From: Limnohabitans sp. 2KL-27
Lineage (GTDB): Bacteria > Pseudomonadota > Gammaproteobacteria > Burkholderiales > Burkholderiaceae_C
Assembly: GCF_001269345.1 (NCBI RefSeq)
Contig: NZ_CXOP01000002.1
Span: 620,853 to 684,852, forward strand
Direction: 5' to 3'
DNA: 64,000 bases
The notes under the pieces are model-generated. The model had not been told where the DNA came from and searched no databases. It saw only the letters and a list, made by a program, of their open reading frames with translations. The first letter of the stretch is position 1; every line of letters begins with the position of its first letter. Positions 56,548 through 64,000 of this stretch are shown here, one piece after another. Made by a program: the position numbers and the translations under genes.

Positions 56548-56652
56548 ATGACGTCCTTGTTTCTGGTCGTGGCCGGGGTGATGTACAGCGCCTTTGTTCG
56601 CATTTTGAAAAGCGGTGCCGCCGAGCCCGTACAGAAAGAAAATCATGAGTGA
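56548..56652 (+). CDS. Possible small membrane protein between trpD and trpC, 5' end interrupted
   Basis: A 34-residue ORF ([20 protein letters not shown] start) with one membrane helix, ending eight bases inside trpC. The same frame starts 36 bases earlier with ATG-TGG-TGA-GGC-GAG: a better-placed ATG at 56512, just after trpD, is cut by a TGA at codon 3, as if a second TGG had become TGA. Either translation begins at the internal ATG, or the gene is broken. Confidence 0.35.
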   Translation: MTSLFLVVAGVMYSAFVRILKSGAAEPVQKENHE

Positions 56653-57433
56653 CATCTTGGACAAAATCGTTGCGGTCAAACGCGAAGAAGTGGCAGCAGC
56701 CTTGAAGCAAAAATCGCTCGCCGTGGTGCGCGCCGATGCCGAAAGTCGCGTGTTGACCCGTGACTTTGAAGGCGCGATGCGCGCCAAGATGGCTGCAGGC
56801 CAAGCGGCGGTGATCGCCGAAATCAAGAAGGCCAGCCCGTCCAAAGGTGTGTTGCGGGCTGACTTCATCCCTGCCGACATTGCCCAAAGTTACGCCGAGT
56901 ACGGCGCCGCTTGCTTGTCGGTGTTGACGGACAAGCAGTTCTTCCAAGGCAGTGTGGATTACCTCAAACAAGCGCGCGCCAGTTGTGATCTGCCAGTTTT
57001 GCGCAAGGATTTCATGATCGATGTCTACCAGGTGTACGAGGCACGCGCCATGGGGGCTGACGCCATCTTGCTCATCGCGGCCTGCTTGGACGATGCCCAC
57101 ATGGCCGAAATGGAGGCGGTGGCCCGCAGCCTGGACATGGCCGTGCTGGTGGAGGTGCACGACAAAGCCGAACTTGAACGTGCCCTGAAGCTGAAAACCC
57201 GATTGGTGGGCATCAACAACCGCAACTTGAAAACCTTCGAGGTGTCGCTGCAGACCACCTTGGACATGTTGCCGGATGTACCGGCTGACCGCTTGCTGGT
57301 CACCGAAAGCGGCATTCAAACCCCGGAAGATGTTCGCCTCATGCGTGAGGCCCAGGTCAACGCCTTCTTGGTGGGCGAGGCTTTCATGCGCGCCAGCGAG
57401 CCGGGCGAAGCCCTGGCCAAACTCTTTGCCTGA
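56645..57433 (+). CDS. trpC: Indole-3-glycerol phosphate synthase
   Basis: A 262-residue TIM-barrel enzyme. Conserved parts are [41 protein letters not shown] and [12 protein letters not shown]. It closes carboxyphenylaminodeoxyribulose phosphate to indole-glycerol phosphate. It is not fused to trpF. Its stop codon overlaps the ung start (TGATG). Confidence 0.96.
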   Translation: MSDILDKIVAVKREEVAAALKQKSLAVVRADAESRVLTRDFEGAMRAKMAAGQAAVIAEIKKASPSKGVLRADFIPADIAQSYAEYGAACLSVLTDKQFFQGSVDYLKQARASCDLPVLRKDFMIDVYQVYEARAMGADAILLIAACLDDAHMAEMEAVARSLDMAVLVEVHDKAELERALKLKTRLVGINNRNLKTFEVSLQTTLDMLPDVPADRLLVTESGIQTPEDVRLMREAQVNAFLVGEAFMRASEPGEALAKLFA

Positions 57434-58194
57434 TGTCCCACATGACGGGGCAGCAAAGTCTGGGGTTTGAAGAGGGGTTGGGGTTAGCCCATCAAGGGCT
57501 GAGTTGGCCTTTGCAGCTGGATGGCCTGGACGCCCGGTGGCGCCCCGTGGTGGATGCCTTTGTGCGTTCCGAGGCGGGGCTTGCCTTGACCCGGCGCTTG
57601 AACGATGCGCTCTTGGCGGGGCACATCATGTATCCGCCAGAGCCCTTTCGAGCACTGAGCTTGACCCCTTTGAGTCAGGTGCGCGTGGTGATTTTGGGGC
57701 AAGACCCTTACCACGGACCGGGCCAGGCGGAAGGTCTGGCCTTTTCGGTGGCGCCGGGTGTGCGCTTGCCGCCCAGTTTGCGCAACATCTTCAAGGAGCT
57801 GCAGCAAAGCCTGGGTGTTTCCGTGCCCACTGACGGTTCACTGGTGCGCTGGGCAAAGCAAGGGGTCTTGCTGCTCAACACCTGTTTGACAGTCAAAGCC
57901 GGGCAAGCGGCCAGCCACGCCGGCTGGGGCTGGGAGGTTTTGAGCGATGAGTTGGTCATAACGGTTGCTCAAAGTGTTAAACCTGTGGTGTTCATGCTGT
58001 GGGGTGCGCAAGCTCAGGCCAAAAAAGCCTTGATTGAACAAACCAAGAACTCAAGCCGACATTTGGTGCTGATGGCCAACCACCCCTCACCTTTGTCGGC
58101 CCTGCGCCCCCCCATTCCCTTTGTGGGCTGCGGTCATTTCGTTCAAGCCAATGCCTTTTTGGCGCAATGCGGCGACAAACCCATCGCGTGGTGA
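57433..58194 (+). CDS. ung: Uracil-DNA glycosylase
   Basis: A 253-residue family-1 glycosylase that excises uracil from DNA. The water-activating loop GQDPYHGPGQAEGLAFSV, the uracil-recognition LLLNTCLTV and the minor-groove HPSPLSALR loop are complete. Translationally coupled to trpC. It is the last gene before the tRNA cluster. Confidence 0.96.
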   Translation: MSHMTGQQSLGFEEGLGLAHQGLSWPLQLDGLDARWRPVVDAFVRSEAGLALTRRLNDALLAGHIMYPPEPFRALSLTPLSQVRVVILGQDPYHGPGQAEGLAFSVAPGVRLPPSLRNIFKELQQSLGVSVPTDGSLVRWAKQGVLLLNTCLTVKAGQAASHAGWGWEVLSDELVITVAQSVKPVVFMLWGAQAQAKKALIEQTKNSSRHLVLMANHPSPLSALRPPIPFVGCGHFVQANAFLAQCGDKPIAW

Positions 58195-58211
58195 AAATTT
58201 TGTGAGCCGTC

Positions 58212-58241
58212 TTGCAGGGGTTCACAAAAAGATGGCATAAT
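58212..58241 (+). promoter_or_regulatory. Promoter of the tRNA-Tyr/Gly/Thr-tuf cluster
   Basis: TTGCAG (58212-58217), an 18-base spacer and CATAAT (58236-58241) lie 15 bases before the mature tRNA-Tyr. The same CATAAT -10 form is used before the spc operon. Confidence 0.6.
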
Positions 58242-58256
58242 CTAAGACTCGCTTCT

Positions 58257-58342
58257 GGAGGGGTGCCCGAGTGGCTAAAGGGGGCAGACTGTAAATCTGT
58301 TGGCTTACGCCTACACTGGTTCGAATCCAGTCTCCTCCACCA
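58257..58342 (+). tRNA. tRNA-Tyr (GTA)
   Basis: An 86-base class-II tRNA with a long variable arm, anticodon GTA in ACTGTAAATCTG, T-arm GGTTCGAATCC and encoded CCA. First of three tRNAs upstream of tuf. Confidence 0.97.
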
Positions 58343-58429
58343 GCAAACTGGCTTTGGCCGGTATGAATTGAGCAATTGGAAATGGTTTCCAAGCATTGTC
58401 GTTGCATCCACTCGTGCGGCGCGATCAGT

Positions 58430-58503
58430 GCGGGAGTAGTTTAATGGTAGAACCTTAGCCTTCCAAGCTAATGACACGGGTTCGATTCCCGTTTCCCGCT
58501 CCA
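58430..58503 (+). tRNA. tRNA-Gly (TCC)
   Basis: A 74-base tRNA with acceptor GCGGGAG, anticodon TCC in CCTTCCAAG, T-arm GGTTCGATTCC and encoded CCA. It lies between tRNA-Tyr and tRNA-Thr. Confidence 0.97.
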
Positions 58504-58533
58504 GTCAACCGGTTGAAATTGTCAGAAGTTTTC

Positions 58534-58608
<75 letters not shown>

Positions 58609-58681
58609 GTTTTGGGGCGCGCAATGCGAGTTGTGCGCCCTCTGTCTTGGTTGTTGACCACTGCTTTTCGGAGTCGAAGAT

Positions 58682-59872
58682 ATGGCAAAAGAGAAATTCG
58701 AACGGACCAAACCCCACGTCAACGTGGGCACCATCGGTCACGTTGACCACGGCAAAACCACCCTGACTGCCGCCATCACCACCGTGTTGGCTGCCAAGTT
58801 CGGCGGTGCTGCCAAAGCGTACGACCAGATCGACGCGGCGCCCGAAGAAAAAGCCCGTGGTATCACGATCAACACCGCGCACGTCGAGTACGAGACCGAA
58901 AACCGTCACTACGCGCACGTGGACTGCCCAGGCCACGCTGACTATGTGAAGAACATGATCACTGGTGCGGCCCAGATGGACGGCGCTATTTTGGTTTGCT
59001 CCGCTGCTGACGGCCCTATGCCTCAGACCCGTGAGCACATCTTGTTGGCCCGCCAGGTGGGCGTGCCTTACATCATCGTGTTCTTGAACAAGTGCGACAT
59101 GGTGGACGACGCTGAGTTGTTGGAACTGGTCGAGATGGAAGTGCGCGAGTTGTTGTCCAAGTACGACTTCCCAGGCGACGACACACCGATCGTGCAAGGC
59201 TCTGCCAAGTTGGCGCTGGAAGGCGACAAGGGTCCTTTGGGCGAGCAAGCCATCATGAAGCTGGCCGAAGCGCTGGACACTTACATCCCTACGCCTGACC
59301 GCGCAGTGGACGGCGCATTCCTGATGCCCGTGGAAGACGTGTTCTCCATCTCCGGTCGCGGCACTGTGGTGACTGGCCGTATCGAGCGCGGTATCGTCAA
59401 AGTCGGCGAAGAAATCGAAATCGTGGGCATCAAAGACACGGTCAAGACCACTTGCACAGGCGTTGAGATGTTCCGCAAGCTGCTGGACCAAGGTCAAGCC
59501 GGCGACAACGTTGGTATCTTGTTGCGCGGCACCAAGCGCGAAGACGTCGAGCGCGGCCAAGTGCTGTGCAAGCCCGGCTCGATCAAGCCCCACACCCACT
59601 TCACGGGCGAGATCTATGTCTTGTCCAAAGACGAAGGTGGCCGTCACACGCCTTTCTTCAACAACTACCGTCCTCAGTTCTACTTCCGTACGACGGACGT
59701 GACAGGCGCGATCGAATTGCCAGAAGGCAAAGAGATGGTGATGCCGGGTGACAACGTGTCGATCACTGTGAAGTTGATCAACCCCATTGCGATGGAAGAG
59801 GGCTTGCGCTTCGCCATCCGCGAAGGCGGCCGAACGGTTGGTGCTGGCGTTGTTGCCAAGATCATTGCTTAA
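58682..59872 (+). CDS. tuf: Elongation factor Tu
   Basis: A 396-residue GTPase that delivers aminoacyl-tRNA to the ribosome. The P-loop [11 protein letters not shown], the [12 protein letters not shown] switch [10 protein letters not shown] and SAKLA recognition motifs and the C-terminal beta domains are complete. It lies between tRNA-Thr and tRNA-Trp, the usual bacterial arrangement. A second tuf copy is typical elsewhere in such genomes but is not in this window. Confidence 0.98.
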   Translation: MAKEKFERTKPHVNVGTIGHVDHGKTTLTAAITTVLAAKFGGAAKAYDQIDAAPEEKARGITINTAHVEYETENRHYAHVDCPGHADYVKNMITGAAQMDGAILVCSAADGPMPQTREHILLARQVGVPYIIVFLNKCDMVDDAELLELVEMEVRELLSKYDFPGDDTPIVQGSAKLALEGDKGPLGEQAIMKLAEALDTYIPTPDRAVDGAFLMPVEDVFSISGRGTVVTGRIERGIVKVGEEIEIVGIKDTVKTTCTGVEMFRKLLDQGQAGDNVGILLRGTKREDVERGQVLCKPGSIKPHTHFTGEIYVLSKDEGGRHTPFFNNYRPQFYFRTTDVTGAIELPEGKEMVMPGDNVSITVKLINPIAMEEGLRFAIREGGRTVGAGVVAKIIA

Positions 59873-59884
59873 AGAGGTTCAAGT

Positions 59885-59960
59885 AGGGGTATAGCTCAAT
59901 TGGCAGAGCGTCGGTCTCCAAAACCGAAGGTTGTAGGTTCGATTCCTACTGCCCCTGCCA
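59885..59960 (+). tRNA. tRNA-Trp (CCA)
   Basis: A 76-base tRNA with acceptor AGGGGTA, anticodon CCA in GTCTCCAAAAC, T-arm AGGTTCGATTCCT and encoded CCA. It begins 12 bases after the tuf stop codon. Confidence 0.97.
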
Positions 59961-59979
59961 CCTGAAAAGGTGGATTTTC

Positions 59980-60010
59980 AAGCCCACTAGACCCTAGTGG
60001 GCTTCCTTGT
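59980..60010 (+). terminator. Strong hairpin after tRNA-Trp, probable terminator
   Basis: AAGCCCACTAG-ACC-CTAGTGGGCTT is a perfect 11-pair stem with a three-base loop, followed by CCTTGT. The T-tract is poor, so termination may be partial, allowing some read-through into secE-nusG. Confidence 0.6.
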
Positions 60011-60058
60011 CTGATACGAGTCCTCTTGAAAGAGGGCTCAACAAAGGTTTCAAGCCGT

Positions 60059-60442
60059 ATGGCAACGTCCGAAGTTCAAACTGTGAGTGCTGCTGGTGAC
60101 AAGATGCGTCTGGCTTTGGCGGGCGCATTGGTCATTGCTGCGTTGGTCGCCTTCTACATGTTGGCCGGCAAAGGCGGTTTGGCGCAGTGGGCGGGCCTGC
60201 TCGTAGGTTTGGCAGCCAGCATGGTGGTGTTCTTCACTTCCGAGTCGGGGCGTCAATTGGTGGCTTTTGGCCGTGACGCTGTTCGTGAAGTCAAAAAAGT
60301 GGTTTGGCCCGAACGCAAAGAAGCCTTGCAGATCACGGCTTATGTCTTTGCCTTTGTGGTGGTGATGGCCTTGTTCCTGTGGCTCACCGACAAAACTCTG
60401 GAATGGGTTTTTTACGATCTGATTCTTGGGTGGAAAAAGTAA
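60059..60442 (+). CDS. secE: Preprotein translocase subunit SecE
   Basis: A 127-residue SecE with three membrane segments and the conserved amphipathic [18 protein letters not shown] followed by the essential last membrane helix. It clamps SecY in the translocon. The ATG at 60059 begins MATSEVQTV; the frame is open 11 codons upstream. Its stop codon overlaps the nusG start (TAATG). Confidence 0.95.
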   Translation: MATSEVQTVSAAGDKMRLALAGALVIAALVAFYMLAGKGGLAQWAGLLVGLAASMVVFFTSESGRQLVAFGRDAVREVKKVVWPERKEALQITAYVFAFVVVMALFLWLTDKTLEWVFYDLILGWKK

Positions 60443-61023
60443 TGAACGATGCTGTAGTCAACGCGCCGATGGCGGGCTCTTCGACCAACCCAGACCTCAA
60501 GTGGTATGTGGTCCACGCCTATTCCGGCATGGAAAAGGCGGTCGAACGCAACATCATTGAGCGCATTGCGCGCTCAGGCATGGAAACCAAATTTGGCCGC
60601 ATTCTTGTTCCCACCGAAGAGGTTGTGGAAGTCAAAAACGGTCAAAAGCGCACCACCGAACGTAAATTTTTTCCTGGCTATGTGCTGGTGGAAATGGTGA
60701 TGGACGACGAAACTTGGCATTTGGTGAAACACACCAACAAAGTGACCGGTTTCGTGGGCGGCGCCAAAAACCGTCCGGCCCCGATTTCTGAAGCAGATGT
60801 TCAGAAAATCGTGAACCAGATGCAAGAAGGCACAGACAAGCCGCGTCACAAGGTCGAGTTCGAAGTGGGTGAATACATCCGCGTCAAGGAAGGCCCATTC
60901 ACCGATTTCAACGGCACCGTCGAAGAAGTCAATTACGAGCGCAACAAAATGCGTGTTTCCGTCACGATTTTTGGTCGTGCCACACCGGTTGAGCTGGAAT
61001 TCGGTCAAGTCGAAAAAACCTGA
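60442..61023 (+). CDS. nusG: Transcription elongation/antitermination factor NusG
   Basis: A 193-residue protein with an N-terminal NGN domain ([31 protein letters not shown]) and a C-terminal KOW domain ([25 protein letters not shown]). It couples RNA polymerase with Rho or ribosomes. Cotranscribed with secE upstream; the ribosomal rplK follows after a 124-base leader. Confidence 0.97.
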   Translation: MNDAVVNAPMAGSSTNPDLKWYVVHAYSGMEKAVERNIIERIARSGMETKFGRILVPTEEVVEVKNGQKRTTERKFFPGYVLVEMVMDDETWHLVKHTNKVTGFVGGAKNRPAPISEADVQKIVNQMQEGTDKPRHKVEFEVGEYIRVKEGPFTDFNGTVEEVNYERNKMRVSVTIFGRATPVELEFGQVEKT

Positions 61024-61044
61024 ACGGATTGTTCAAATTTCTGT

Positions 61045-61069
61045 CAAGCGCTTCCCGACTCGGCGCTTG
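61045..61069 (+). promoter_or_regulatory. Hairpin in the nusG-rplK leader
   Basis: CAAGCGC (61045-61051) and GCGCTTG (61063-61069) form a perfect seven-pair stem with an 11-base loop. It may be a partial terminator after nusG or part of the L11-L1 leader. A CCCCGGGG palindrome at about 61092-61099 lies further down the same leader. Confidence 0.4.
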
Positions 61070-61147
61070 TCAATATCTCAGAGTCGTTAACCCCGGGGAG
61101 CAGAGGGCCTGAAGGTCCGAAGCGTTACAACCCGCAAGGAGAAAAGC

Positions 61148-61579
61148 ATGGCGAAAAAAATCGTCGGCTTCATCAAGCTGCAAGTGCCAGCTGGTAAAGC
61201 CAATCCATCACCACCCATTGGTCCTGCACTGGGCCAGCGTGGTTTGAACATCATGGAATTCTGCAAGGCGTTCAACGCACAGACCCAAGGCGTCGAGCCG
61301 GGCCTGCCATTGCCTGTGGTCATCACAGCGTTTGCAGACAAATCCTTCACCTTCATCATCAAGACGCCGCCTGCAGCGACCTTGATCAAGAAGTCCATCA
61401 AGATCGACAAGGCTTCAACCAAGCCAGGTCTGGAAAAGGTTGGCAAGATCACCCGCGCTCAGCTGGAAGAAATCGCCAAGACCAAGATGAAAGACCTGAC
61501 TGCTGCCGACCTGGACGCAGCTGTTCGCACCATCGCTGGTACTGCCCGTTCCATGGGCGTGAATGTGGAGGGCGTGTAA
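61148..61579 (+). CDS. rplK: Ribosomal protein uL11
   Basis: A 143-residue L11 with the N-terminal [31 protein letters not shown] and the RNA-binding C-terminal domain. It forms the GTPase-associated centre with the L10-L7/L12 stalk. Its stop directly abuts the rplA start. Confidence 0.98.
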   Translation: MAKKIVGFIKLQVPAGKANPSPPIGPALGQRGLNIMEFCKAFNAQTQGVEPGLPLPVVITAFADKSFTFIIKTPPAATLIKKSIKIDKASTKPGLEKVGKITRAQLEEIAKTKMKDLTAADLDAAVRTIAGTARSMGVNVEGV

Positions 61580-62275
61580 ATGTCCAAGCTCACTAAAAAA
61601 CAAAAAGCCTTGGTTGGCAAAGTTGACAGCCTGAAGCTGTACGCGCTGTCTGACGCTTTGACCATGGTCAAAGAGTGCGCGACCGCCAAGTTCGATGAGT
61701 CCATCGACGTGGCCGTTCAACTCGGCATCGATGCCAAGAAGTCGGACCAAGTGGTTCGTGGCGCTGTCGTACTGCCCAACGGCACCGGCAAAACCGCACG
61801 TGTGGCTGTGTTCGCCCAAGGCGCCAAGGCTGATGAAGCCCGCGCAGCTGGCGCAGACGTGGTGGGCATGGACGACCTGGCCGCCCGCGTGAAAGCTGGT
61901 GACATGCCCTTCGACGTGGTGATTGCGGCCCCTGACGCGATGCGCGTGGTCGGTACTTTGGGTCAGATCCTGGGCCCACGTGGCCTGATGCCCAACCCCA
62001 AAGTCGGCACCGTCACCCCTGATGTGGCCACCGCCGTGAAAAACGCCAAGGCCGGTCAGGTCCAGTTCCGTGTGGACAAAGCCGGTATCGTGCATGGCAC
62101 GATCGGTCGCCGTTCATTCGACACCGACAAGTTGCAGGGCAACTTGGCTGCTTTGATCGAAGCTTTGGTGAAAGCCAAGCCCGCTACCAGCAAAGGTGTT
62201 TACCTGCGCAAAGTGGCTGTGTCTTCGACCATGGGTGTGGGCGTTCGCGTCGACACACAATCCATCTCGGCGTGA
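61580..62275 (+). CDS. rplA: Ribosomal protein uL1
   Basis: A 231-residue L1 of the E-site stalk. [38 protein letters not shown] and [15 protein letters not shown] are classical. L1 represses L11-L1 translation in E. coli; a matching site in the leader here was not proven. Confidence 0.98.
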   Translation: MSKLTKKQKALVGKVDSLKLYALSDALTMVKECATAKFDESIDVAVQLGIDAKKSDQVVRGAVVLPNGTGKTARVAVFAQGAKADEARAAGADVVGMDDLAARVKAGDMPFDVVIAAPDAMRVVGTLGQILGPRGLMPNPKVGTVTPDVATAVKNAKAGQVQFRVDKAGIVHGTIGRRSFDTDKLQGNLAALIEALVKAKPATSKGVYLRKVAVSSTMGVGVRVDTQSISA

Positions 62276-62285
62276 TGGCAAAGAT

Positions 62286-62311
62286 TTGAGGCGTTCATTT
62301 GAGCGCCTCAA
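62286..62311 (+). promoter_or_regulatory. Hairpin just after rplA
   Basis: TTGAGGCG (62286-62293) pairs perfectly with CGCCTCAA (62304-62311) over a ten-base loop, starting ten bases after the rplA stop. Without a U-tract it is probably a processing or partial-termination element at the L11/L10 operon boundary. Confidence 0.4.
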
Positions 62312-62325
62312 TGTGGTGGGCCGTT

Positions 62326-62341
62326 GATCTTGCAAAAGATC
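62326..62341 (+). promoter_or_regulatory. GNRA hairpin in the L10 leader
   Basis: GATCTT-GCAA-AAGATC forms a six-pair stem with a GCAA tetraloop, about 190 bases before rplJ in a 255-base leader. L10 leaders autoregulate rplJL by binding the L10-L7/L12 complex; this region is in the right place, but the full L10 fold was not derived. Confidence 0.4.
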
Positions 62342-62530
62342 GGCGGGCCATCCAAGACCGTTGGTGCACACAGGCGTGTGCTTAATCAACAAACCGAAAA
62401 GTTCGCTTGTAGGTTTGGGCCAACGCAGATGGCGATCCCGCTGCAGATGGATGAATATCCACAACAGTTGGTCGCTGCAAATAGGCGTGTTCAAGGGGCA
62501 ACCCAGACAACACATATAAAGGAGTAGACC

Positions 62531-63037
62531 TTGAGTCTGAATCGCAGTGAGAAAGAAGCGGTCATTTCCGAAGTGACCGACCTCGCCGCTAAAGCTCAAA
62601 CGCTGGTGATGGCGGAATACCGTGGCATCACGGTCGCTGACATGACAAACCTGCGCGTCAAAGCTCGCAGCCTGGGCGTTTCGCTGAGCGTGTTGAAAAA
62701 CACCCTGGCCCGCCGTGCTGTGACAGGTACGCAGTTTGAAGTTGTCGCCGACCAGATGACCGGTCCGCTGATCTATGGCTTCTCTGAAGATGCAGTCGCC
62801 GCCGCGAAAGTGGTGGCCGACTTCGCGAAAGCCAACGACAAGTTGGTCATTCGCGCAGGTGCATTTGCAGGCAAGGCCTTGGACGTCAACGGCGTGAAGC
62901 AATTGGCAAGCATCCCTTCGAAAGAAGTTTTGTTGGCTCAGTTGTGTGGCTTGCTGATGTCGCCAATGTCCCGCACCGCTGTGGTGTTGGGCGCTCTGGC
63001 GGCCAAAAAAGGCGAAGGCGAAGCTGTTGCCGCTTAA
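62531..63037 (+). CDS. rplJ: Ribosomal protein uL10
   Basis: A 168-residue L10, base of the L7/L12 stalk ([14 protein letters not shown] start; [20 protein letters not shown] and LKNTLARRA). The family N-terminus falls on a TTG codon with GGAG six bases upstream, and no ATG is nearby, so this is a genuine TTG start, rare for a ribosomal protein. rplL follows after 40 bases. Confidence 0.96.
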   Translation: MSLNRSEKEAVISEVTDLAAKAQTLVMAEYRGITVADMTNLRVKARSLGVSLSVLKNTLARRAVTGTQFEVVADQMTGPLIYGFSEDAVAAAKVVADFAKANDKLVIRAGAFAGKALDVNGVKQLASIPSKEVLLAQLCGLLMSPMSRTAVVLGALAAKKGEGEAVAA

Positions 63038-63077
63038 GGCCAGCATTCGTGTTTTAACCAATTGTTAGGAAATAAAA

Positions 63078-63455
63078 ATGGCATTCGATAAAGACGCATT
63101 TTTGACCGCGCTGGACAGCATGACGGTCATGGAACTCAACGACCTGGTGAAAGCCATCGAAGAGAAGTTTGGTGTGAGCGCTGCCGCCATGGCCGCTCCT
63201 GCTGCTGGTGGTGCTGCTGCTGGTGGTGCTGCCGCTGAAGAGAAGACTGACTTCAACGTCATGCTGCTCGAAGCTGGCGCCAACAAAGTGTCCGTGATCA
63301 AGGCCGTGCGCGAAATCACCGGTCTGGGCTTGAAAGAAGCCAAAGACCTGGTCGACGGCGCACCCAAGGCTGTGAAAGAAGGCCTGCCAAAAGCTGACGC
63401 TGAAGCTGCCAAGAAGAAGCTGGAAGAAGCCGGCGCCAAGGCCGAACTCAAGTAA
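63078..63455 (+). CDS. rplL: Ribosomal protein bL12
   Basis: A 125-residue L7/L12: N-terminal dimerisation domain, an Ala/Gly hinge ([17 protein letters not shown]), and the C-terminal factor-binding domain with [29 protein letters not shown]. Present in several copies per ribosome and recruits translation GTPases. Confidence 0.98.
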   Translation: MAFDKDAFLTALDSMTVMELNDLVKAIEEKFGVSAAAMAAPAAGGAAAGGAAAEEKTDFNVMLLEAGANKVSVIKAVREITGLGLKEAKDLVDGAPKAVKEGLPKADAEAAKKKLEEAGAKAELK

Positions 63456-63467
63456 TTCGGTTTTGTT

Positions 63468-63505
63468 CCAAGGCTGGAGTGCCCGTCAGGGCCTCCAGCC
63501 TTTGG
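63468..63505 (+). terminator. Attenuator hairpin after rplL
   Basis: CCAAGGCTGGAG (63468-63479) pairs with CTCCAGCCTTTGG (63493-63505) with one bulge, giving about 12 pairs. The downstream T-tract is poor (TGCTTG), which fits a partial terminator between rplL and rpoB. Confidence 0.55.
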
Positions 63506-63564
63506 TGCTTGAAGAGCACACCGAAAAGCGGCTCCTGCAGAGCTGTTATTCAGTGTTTTAGCGA

Positions 63565-63606
63565 AACACCGGAAAGTGGATTTGAATAAGTCTACTTTCC
63601 AGTGTT
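63565..63606 (+). terminator. Second long hairpin before rpoB
   Basis: AACAC, GGAAAGT and GA on the 5' side pair with TC, ACTTTCC and GTGTT on the 3' side around a ten-base loop, with two symmetric single mismatches. TTTCT follows. It could be a second partial terminator or an RNase III processing site. Confidence 0.45.
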
Positions 63607-63756
63607 TTCTGACCCGACTGCAGAAGACCCTTGGTTCGGGTTGCGTGCAATGCGCAATCGTCCGCCAACGCTGGTAGAGGCCAGCCGCCAAGACCGTTGA
63701 ACGAGTGCAAAAGCTCGGTCAACACACAGTTCTGAAAGATCAAGCCCGGAGATCTC

Positions 63757-64000
63757 ATGGCCTATTCATACACCGAACGCAAGCGAATTCGCAAAAGTTT
63801 CGGAAGCCGCGAAAGCGTGCTCGAAGTTCCTTACCTGCTGCAAATGCAAAAAGACGCTTACACGTCCTTCTTGCAAGCTGGGGTAGTTTCATCCAAACGA
63901 ACACACGAAGGCTTGCAAGCCGCATTCAAGTCGGCTTTCCCGATCGTGTCCCACAATGGTTTTGTGGAGATGAAATTCGTCGAGTACAACCTGGCCAAAC
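63757..64000 (+). CDS. rpoB: RNA polymerase subunit beta (partial, 5' end)
   Basis: The first 81 codons of rpoB, running off the window end. [16 protein letters not shown] and [20 protein letters not shown] are the typical betaproteobacterial N-terminus. CGGAG lies six bases upstream of the ATG. The order rplK-rplA-rplJ-rplL-rpoB is standard. Confidence 0.97.
   Translation, partial: MAYSYTERKRIRKSFGSRESVLEVPYLLQMQKDAYTSFLQAGVVSSKRTHEGLQAAFKSAFPIVSHNGFVEMKFVEYNLAK

Larger units (their letters stand above)
63456..63756 (+). other. rplL-rpoB intergenic region
   Basis: A 301-base gap without a gene. It holds two strong hairpins (63468-63505 and 63565-63606) and a weaker TTGCG/CGCAA stem near 63638. 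In many bacteria, partial termination here lowers rpoBC expression relative to rplJL. No clear promoter was recognised. Confidence 0.6.

Noticed and set aside
55459..56880. A 473-codon minus-strand open frame over trpD and trpC
   Set aside because: Antisense to two genes with intact active sites; no independent support.

Overview
The window reads as a chromosomal segment of a betaproteobacterium, most likely Burkholderiales, family Comamonadaceae (Limnohabitans/Rhodoferax-like). The evidence is the high-GC coding style, the gene orders gatCAB next to mreBCD-mrdA, recG-oxyR-ubiA, rpe-gph-trpEGDC and tRNA-tuf-tRNA-secE-nusG-rplKAJL-rpoB, a PhaM-like polyhydroxybutyrate protein, and a duplicated PCu(A)C copper chaperone. 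The assignment rests on recalled gene order and protein style, not on a search. I saw no insertion sequence, prophage, CRISPR array or rRNA gene.

Layout. 1-11.4 kb: the start of a leftward gene, a DUF3108 protein, an IclR regulator divergent from a fumarylacetoacetate-hydrolase-family enzyme, the amidotransferase genes gatCAB, and the cell-shape genes mreBCD-mrdA. 11.5-14.1 kb: small accessory genes (VOC protein, a DksA/TraR-like protein with a translational-machinery protein, a glutathione S-transferase, a stand-alone BLUF photosensor). 14.2-22.5 kb: an accessory island devoted to copper. It holds three DUF2946 membrane proteins, two PCu(A)C chaperones, a Crp/Fnr regulator, the MbnP/MbnH pair, a 48-residue membrane ORF, a TonB-dependent receptor and an isonitrile-hydratase-like DJ-1/PfpI protein with a Tat-like N-terminus. 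The last three genes are visibly poorer in GC than their surroundings. 22.6-30.6 kb: PhaM, a FIST sensor, tgt, a LysR-controlled three-gene Rieske oxygenase set, a RelE-type toxin-antitoxin pair and queA. 30.7-38.8 kb: recG, oxyR, ubiA, proC and glpKD.

39-47.9 kb: the spc and alpha ribosomal operons (rplN to rplQ) with secY and rpoA, driven by a recognisable promoter and closed by an initiator tRNA and a strong terminator. The S10 operon does not precede rplN, and infA is not between secY and rpmJ. 48-58.2 kb: pncC, pgpA, thiL and apaG leftward; rpe, gph and the trp operon rightward. The trp operon has a leader peptide with a Trp-Pro-Trp sequence and mutually exclusive RNA stems. It also carries a threonine aldolase and two tiny ORFs inserted among trpG, trpD and trpC, and ends in ung. 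58.2-64 kb: three tRNAs, tuf, tRNA-Trp, secE, nusG, rplKAJL and the start of rpoB, with several leader hairpins.

Main hypothesis. The 14.2-22.5 kb island may be a composite copper-acquisition system. The TonB receptor would import a metal-chelate, possibly an isonitrile-type one, across the outer membrane. The exported isonitrile-hydratase-like enzyme would destroy the ligand in the periplasm, and PCu(A)C, MbnP/MbnH and DUF2946 proteins would bind and deliver the released copper. Gene adjacency and active-site motifs are visible; substrate and cooperation are inferred.
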